Part shown: in pieces, positions 6,995 through 9,582 of the stretch
How positions within the stretch are numbered: the first letter of the stretch is position 1
How the letters are laid out: every line of letters begins with the position of its first letter
Program-made: the position numbers and the translations under genes
Origin: Bacteroidota bacterium
Lineage (GTDB): Bacteria; Bacteroidota; Ignavibacteria; UBA10030; SZUA-254
Length of the DNA stretch: 9,582 nt
Assembly (NCBI GenBank): GCA_004322375.1
Contig: SCUC01000387.1
Span: forward strand, 1-9,582
Reading direction: 5' to 3'
The notes under the pieces: model-generated
Told to the model about the DNA's origin: nothing
The model's database searches: none
What the model saw: only the letters and a program-made list of their open reading frames with translations

Positions 6995-7255
6995 GTGAAA
7001 CTATCAACCATCAAAAAGAAATTCAAAAACCAGTGGGTGCTGTTGGAATGCACAAAAACCACAGAGGGTTTTAGAATCATCGAAGCCATCGTTCTGGCAC
7101 ACTTAAAGAACAAAAAAGACTTGTACAGGAAAGAAGCTCAGCTGGCTAAAACACCGAAAAATCCACTTTCAATTGAATTCATGGGTAAATATCCGGAAAT
7201 ACCATTTATTCCTTTGATTTTTTCTCTCCCCTCATTACGCTCAAATTCACTTTAA
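6995..7255 (+). CDS. Small uncharacterised protein (WVLLE...IEF.G..PE type)
   Basis: From GTG 6995 this is an 86-residue protein starting MKLSTIKKKFKNQWVLLE. A TTG at 6983 is an alternative that adds four residues. It resembles a small family I recall from cyanobacteria and relatives, with the pattern IK..y.dqWVLLE near the start, a central vlAHs.nrdelYr (here VLAHLKNKKDLYR) and a final IEy.GeiPe (here IEFMGKYPE). The last 15 or so residues, hydrophobic then SLPSLRSNSL, extend past the usual end and may be a changed tail. No signal peptide or membrane segment is evident. In my memory the family is often paired with a small retropepsin-like protease gene, but none follows here. Function is unknown and the family match is from memory only. 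Confidence 0.55.
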   Translation: MKLSTIKKKFKNQWVLLECTKTTEGFRIIEAIVLAHLKNKKDLYRKEAQLAKTPKNPLSIEFMGKYPEIPFIPLIFSLPSLRSNSL

Positions 7256-7288
7256 TAGATTTATATCTCCCGGCAATACTTCAGGAAT

Positions 7289-8173
7289 ATGTCGAAACGA
7301 AGCACCATGAAATCCTTCGGCGTTGCCGCGCGCGAAGGACATAATTCCGACGCGTTCTACGCTCGCAAGCTCTACACGAAAAACAAAACGCTACAAATGA
7401 AAAGCTACGACGAGCAGACTCTCGATGGCAGTGCGCTGGATACAATCTTTTGCCGGGATAGCAGGAACATGTCGCAGCTTCCCGATTGCTCGGTTCACCT
7501 CATGGTCACCTCGCCCCCATACAATGTTGGTAAAGATTACGACAAAAACCTGTCGCTTGCGGAGTATAGGAAGCTCCTGCGTGACGTATTTACGGAAACG
7601 TATCGCGTCCTCGTGCCGGGCGGGCGCGCGTGCATCAACATTGCGAACTTAGGAAGAAAGCCATACATCCCGCTCCATACGTATATAATAGAAGAGATGG
7701 AGTCCATCGGTTACCTGATGCGCGGGGAAATCATCTGGGATAAATCCGCAAGCGCGGGCGTTTCTACCGCATGGGGAAGCTGGAAATCCGCATCCAACCC
7801 GATACTGAGAGACGTGCATGAATACATTCTCATCTTCTCGAAGGAATCGTTCGCAAGAGAAAAAAAGGAAAAGAAGGATTCCATCACCAAAGAGCAATTC
7901 ATGGAATACACGAAAAGCGTCTGGAAGTTTCCGGCAGAATCCGCGAAGCGGGTGAAACACCCCGCGCCGTTTCCGGTTGAATTGCCTTCGCGCTTGATTC
8001 AGCTCTATACATTTGAGGGAGACGTTGTGCTTGACCCCTTCGCGGGAAGCGGCACAACATGCGTAGCAGCGATTCGAAGCGGGCGTCATTTTGTCGGGTA
8101 CGACACAAACAAAACGTATGTGAAGATTGCTAAGCAGCGAACCTCTTCGGAGCAATCAGTGTTACAACTATAG
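7289..8173 (+). CDS. Beta-class site-specific DNA methyltransferase (N4-cytosine or N6-adenine)
   Basis: This 294-residue enzyme transfers methyl from S-adenosylmethionine to an exocyclic amino group in DNA. The catalytic motif IV, TSPPY (74-78, in TSPPYNVGKDYD), comes before the SAM-binding motif I, DPFAGSGTT (249-257). This order marks the beta class. Between them are VLVPGGRACINIANLGRKPY, a conserved AWGSWKSASNP stretch and the FTKSVW-like segment (here YTKSVWKFPAES). The N-terminus, with HNSDAFYARKLY, is characteristic of one subgroup. TSPPY occurs in both m4C and m6A enzymes, so the modified base and recognition site cannot be called. No restriction endonuclease gene adjoins it, so it is solitary in this window. 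It may be an orphan regulator, an antirestriction remnant, or part of a lost restriction system. ATG 7289 fits the conserved N-terminus. Confidence 0.92.
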   Translation: MSKRSTMKSFGVAAREGHNSDAFYARKLYTKNKTLQMKSYDEQTLDGSALDTIFCRDSRNMSQLPDCSVHLMVTSPPYNVGKDYDKNLSLAEYRKLLRDVFTETYRVLVPGGRACINIANLGRKPYIPLHTYIIEEMESIGYLMRGEIIWDKSASAGVSTAWGSWKSASNPILRDVHEYILIFSKESFAREKKEKKDSITKEQFMEYTKSVWKFPAESAKRVKHPAPFPVELPSRLIQLYTFEGDVVLDPFAGSGTTCVAAIRSGRHFVGYDTNKTYVKIAKQRTSSEQSVLQL

Positions 8174-8188
8174 AGCCGGGAAGAACAA

Positions 8189-8998
8189 ATGTTGTATGAT
8201 GTAACAAATTTTCAAGCGGAGGTCATTAATCGGAGCTTTCAAATTCCGGTGCTTGTGGATTTTTGGGCTGAGTGGTGCGGACCCTGTAAAATCCTTGGCC
8301 CCGTGTTGGAACGTTTAGCGGCTGCGAATCAAGGAAGATGGGCGCTGGCAAAGGTGAACACCGAGATGCTTACCGACATAGCGATTGCATATCACATCCA
8401 GAGCATACCCAATGTCAAATTATTTTTTGAAGGAAACGCTATAGCGGAATTTGTCGGCGCGCTGCCTGAGCCAATGATTACGCAATGGCTTAACGAACAC
8501 CTGCCGAACAAGCATCACCAGCGTATTGAAGCAGCAAAAAAAATGCTGGTTGAGGATAAAACAGCCGAAGCGCAGTCTATTCTCGAAAACATTTTTGACG
8601 AAGACCCTGAAAATATTGAAGCGAAAGTTCTGCTCGCCAAAGCCTTGTTGTTTACCTCGCCGGAAAAAGCAGTGGCATTGCTCCACGGCATTGAAGAGCC
8701 AAAGTTCGCCGAAACAACCGACACCGTTCTTGCTTTCACCCGATTATTTGAGCTGCAGGAAAAACCCGACGAGCTGCCGGAATCAGAAACAACGCAACGT
8801 TATCTTTCTGCTATCGCTCAATTGAGACAACAGAATTTTGATGCCGCGTTAAGCGCTTTTGTCGAGATTATCAGGAGCGACAGGTATTACGACGATGACG
8901 GCTCTCGCAAAGCCTGCATCGCGATTTTTAAATATTTGGGAGAGGAACACCCGGTTACAGTAAAGCACAGGAGGGAGTTCAGCAGCGCGTTATACTAG
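8189..8998 (+). CDS. cnoX: Thioredoxin-TPR protein, CnoX/YbbN family
   Basis: An N-terminal thioredoxin domain (about 1-107) has the active site WCGPC (Cys30, Cys33) and the cis-Pro loop SIPN (Pro74). A linker leads to a C-terminal TPR-like region (about 113-265) with the family hallmark of repeated AAKKML..DKTAEAQ and helical pairs, ending in YDDDGSRKACIAIFKYLG and HPVTVKHRREFSSALY. This arrangement is that of CnoX (YbbN), a cytosolic holdase that protects proteins from oxidative aggregation and passes them to chaperones. E. coli CnoX has lost the first active-site Cys. This one keeps both, so it may also be a redox-active oxidoreductase, as reported for some other CnoX proteins. Length (269 aa) is near the E. 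coli protein. It follows the methyltransferase by 15 nt, possibly sharing its transcript, although functional linkage is unlikely. Confidence 0.9.
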   Translation: MLYDVTNFQAEVINRSFQIPVLVDFWAEWCGPCKILGPVLERLAAANQGRWALAKVNTEMLTDIAIAYHIQSIPNVKLFFEGNAIAEFVGALPEPMITQWLNEHLPNKHHQRIEAAKKMLVEDKTAEAQSILENIFDEDPENIEAKVLLAKALLFTSPEKAVALLHGIEEPKFAETTDTVLAFTRLFELQEKPDELPESETTQRYLSAIAQLRQQNFDAALSAFVEIIRSDRYYDDDGSRKACIAIFKYLGEEHPVTVKHRREFSSALY

Positions 8999-9001
8999 CT
9001 A

Positions 9002-9031
9002 ACCACAGATGACGCGGATTGGTACGGATAA
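9002..9031. repeat. Degenerate CCACAGAT..CGCGGAT..ACGGAT intergenic repeat
   Basis: Just after the cnoX stop the sequence runs ACCACAGATGACGCGGATT then GGTACGGATAA, with three related units ACAGAT, GCGGAT and ACGGAT. It resembles a short intergenic repeat I recall as common in many environmental bacterial genomes (ACCACAGATTACACGGATT type). It is non-coding and sits in the 104-nt gap before DUF4160. The rest of that gap is AT-rich, with no clear terminator or promoter. Confidence 0.4.
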
Positions 9032-9102
9032 TAAAGGTTGCGAATGACAATTGAAATGACTATTTTTTCTTGTCAATCTAATTTTAAAAACAGGCTATCA
9101 TT

Positions 9103-9363
9103 GTGCCAGAGCTCAGTAGGTTCCTAGGAATCGTCATTACTATCTATTATAAAGAACATGGTATCCCCCATTTTCATGCAAAGTATGCAGGACAACGAGG
9201 AGTATTTTCTATAGAAGATTTGCAATTGATTGAAGGTAGCCTTCCCAAACGAATTGTTTCTCTTGTTCTTGAATGGGCATTCGACCACAGGGAAGAACTG
9301 ATGAAAAATTGGGCATTGGCAAAAAATAAGAAACCCTTAACAAAAATACAGCCATTAGTATAG
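9103..9363 (+). CDS. DUF4160 family protein
   Basis: This 86-residue protein matches DUF4160 end to end. It opens PELSRFLGIVITIYYKEHG, has the invariant PHFHAKYAG (residues 22-30), then the IEGSLPKRIVSLVLEWAFDH segment and a final NWALAKNKKPLTKIQPL, all standard for the family. The start is GTG 9103, which gives the usual M-P-x-I/L-S-R-F beginning; no ATG fits. DUF4160 genes are very often followed by a DUF2442 gene, as here (12-nt gap). The pair is commonly treated as a putative toxin-antitoxin-like module, but I know of no proven activity. No Shine-Dalgarno is visible. Confidence 0.88.
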   Translation: MPELSRFLGIVITIYYKEHGIPHFHAKYAGQRGVFSIEDLQLIEGSLPKRIVSLVLEWAFDHREELMKNWALAKNKKPLTKIQPLV

Positions 9364-9375
9364 GAATCATTGTTT

Positions 9376-9566
9376 ATGCACATTATCATAAATGCTCAAT
9401 ATATTGAGGGGTATGAACTCGAGCTAACATTTGAAAACGGAGAAACCCGGATGGTGGACTTAGAGCCGCACTTAGATGGTGAAATTTTTGAACCGTTAAA
9501 AAATATCGAATACTTTAAAACCGTTCAGGTTAACTCAGACATTGATACCATCACATGGGAAAATGG
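9376..9566 (+). CDS. DUF2442 family protein, 3' end missing
   Basis: The gene starts at ATG 9376, 12 nt after DUF4160, and is open to the window end. The product begins MHIIINAQYIEGYELELTFE and continues NGETRMVDLEPHLDGEIFEPLKN, then FKTVQVNSDIDTITWENG, which is the DUF2442 pattern (V..a....y.L.l.F.nGe...vdl...l.G..fepL.d...F..v.v......i.W.nGaD). The family normally continues with AD and a short C-terminal tail. Here the genomic sequence breaks off within the codon after N, because bases from 9567 onward are sequencing adapter. The apparent last residues DRKST are therefore artefact. DUF2442 is the usual partner of DUF4160 and of unknown function. Confidence 0.85.
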
Positions 9567-9582
9567 AGATCGGAAGAGCACA
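9567..9582 (+). other. Illumina TruSeq adapter sequence at contig end
   Basis: The last 16 bases, AGATCGGAAGAGCACA, are identical to the beginning of the Illumina TruSeq Read 1 adapter. They are almost certainly untrimmed library adapter and not genome. The true contig should end at about 9566, inside the DUF2442 gene. Confidence 0.95.

Noticed and set aside
7649..8155. 168-aa antisense reading frame in the methyltransferase gene
   Set aside because: It overlaps the conserved motifs of the methyltransferase on the other strand and has no family features.
9045..9075. TGACAA...TTGTCA as a terminator hairpin after cnoX
   Set aside because: The stem is only 6 bp around a 19-nt loop, and the T-run lies inside the loop. 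Too weak to call.
1..9582. tRNA, rRNA, CRISPR array or transposase gene
   Set aside because: No cloverleaf, rRNA core, regularly spaced direct repeats or transposase motifs were seen on either strand.

Overview
The window looks like a piece of a bacterial draft or metagenome contig from the Bacteroidota/Chlorobiota/Ignavibacteriota group. This placement is inferred from the protein sequences, tight gene packing, weak or absent Shine-Dalgarno sequences and the repeat style; no marker here proves the lineage. All supported genes lie on the + strand. The last 16 bases are an exact match to the start of the Illumina TruSeq adapter, so the true genomic sequence ends at about 9566.

Region 1 (1-4765) is a tightly packed, probably co-transcribed biosynthetic operon. 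It holds the 3' part of a divergent HisA-like TIM-barrel gene, a PfkB-family kinase, dapB, dapA, dapD and an RmlD-like NAD(P)-dependent reductase. pfkB/dapB, dapB/dapA and dapA/dapD each overlap by ATGA, and the reductase starts 3 nt after dapD, so translation of five genes is probably coupled. DapA, DapB and DapD make three consecutive steps of the succinylase branch of lysine/diaminopimelate synthesis. The roles of the HisA-like protein, the kinase and the reductase in this setting are unknown.

Region 2 (4766-5053) is non-coding. It carries a MITE-like element of about 155 bp, bounded by 16-bp inverted repeats (14/16 matching) with a second inverted repeat inside. Region 3 (5054-6319) is serS, seryl-tRNA synthetase.

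Region 4 (6320-8173) is an accessory patch that looks AT-richer than its surroundings up to about 7255. It holds a DUF433 antitoxin-like gene, a DUF5615 PIN-like toxin gene broken by a one-base deletion, a small protein of an uncharacterised family, and a solitary beta-class DNA methyltransferase with no restriction endonuclease beside it.

Region 5 (8189-9582) begins with a CnoX/YbbN-type thioredoxin-TPR protein. A short spacer with a degenerate repeat follows, then a DUF4160-DUF2442 pair whose second gene is cut off by the contig end and adapter.

No clear new multi-gene system is evident. The best leads are the HisA-like protein with altered active-site motifs next to a kinase and dap genes, the MITE-like element, and the decayed toxin.
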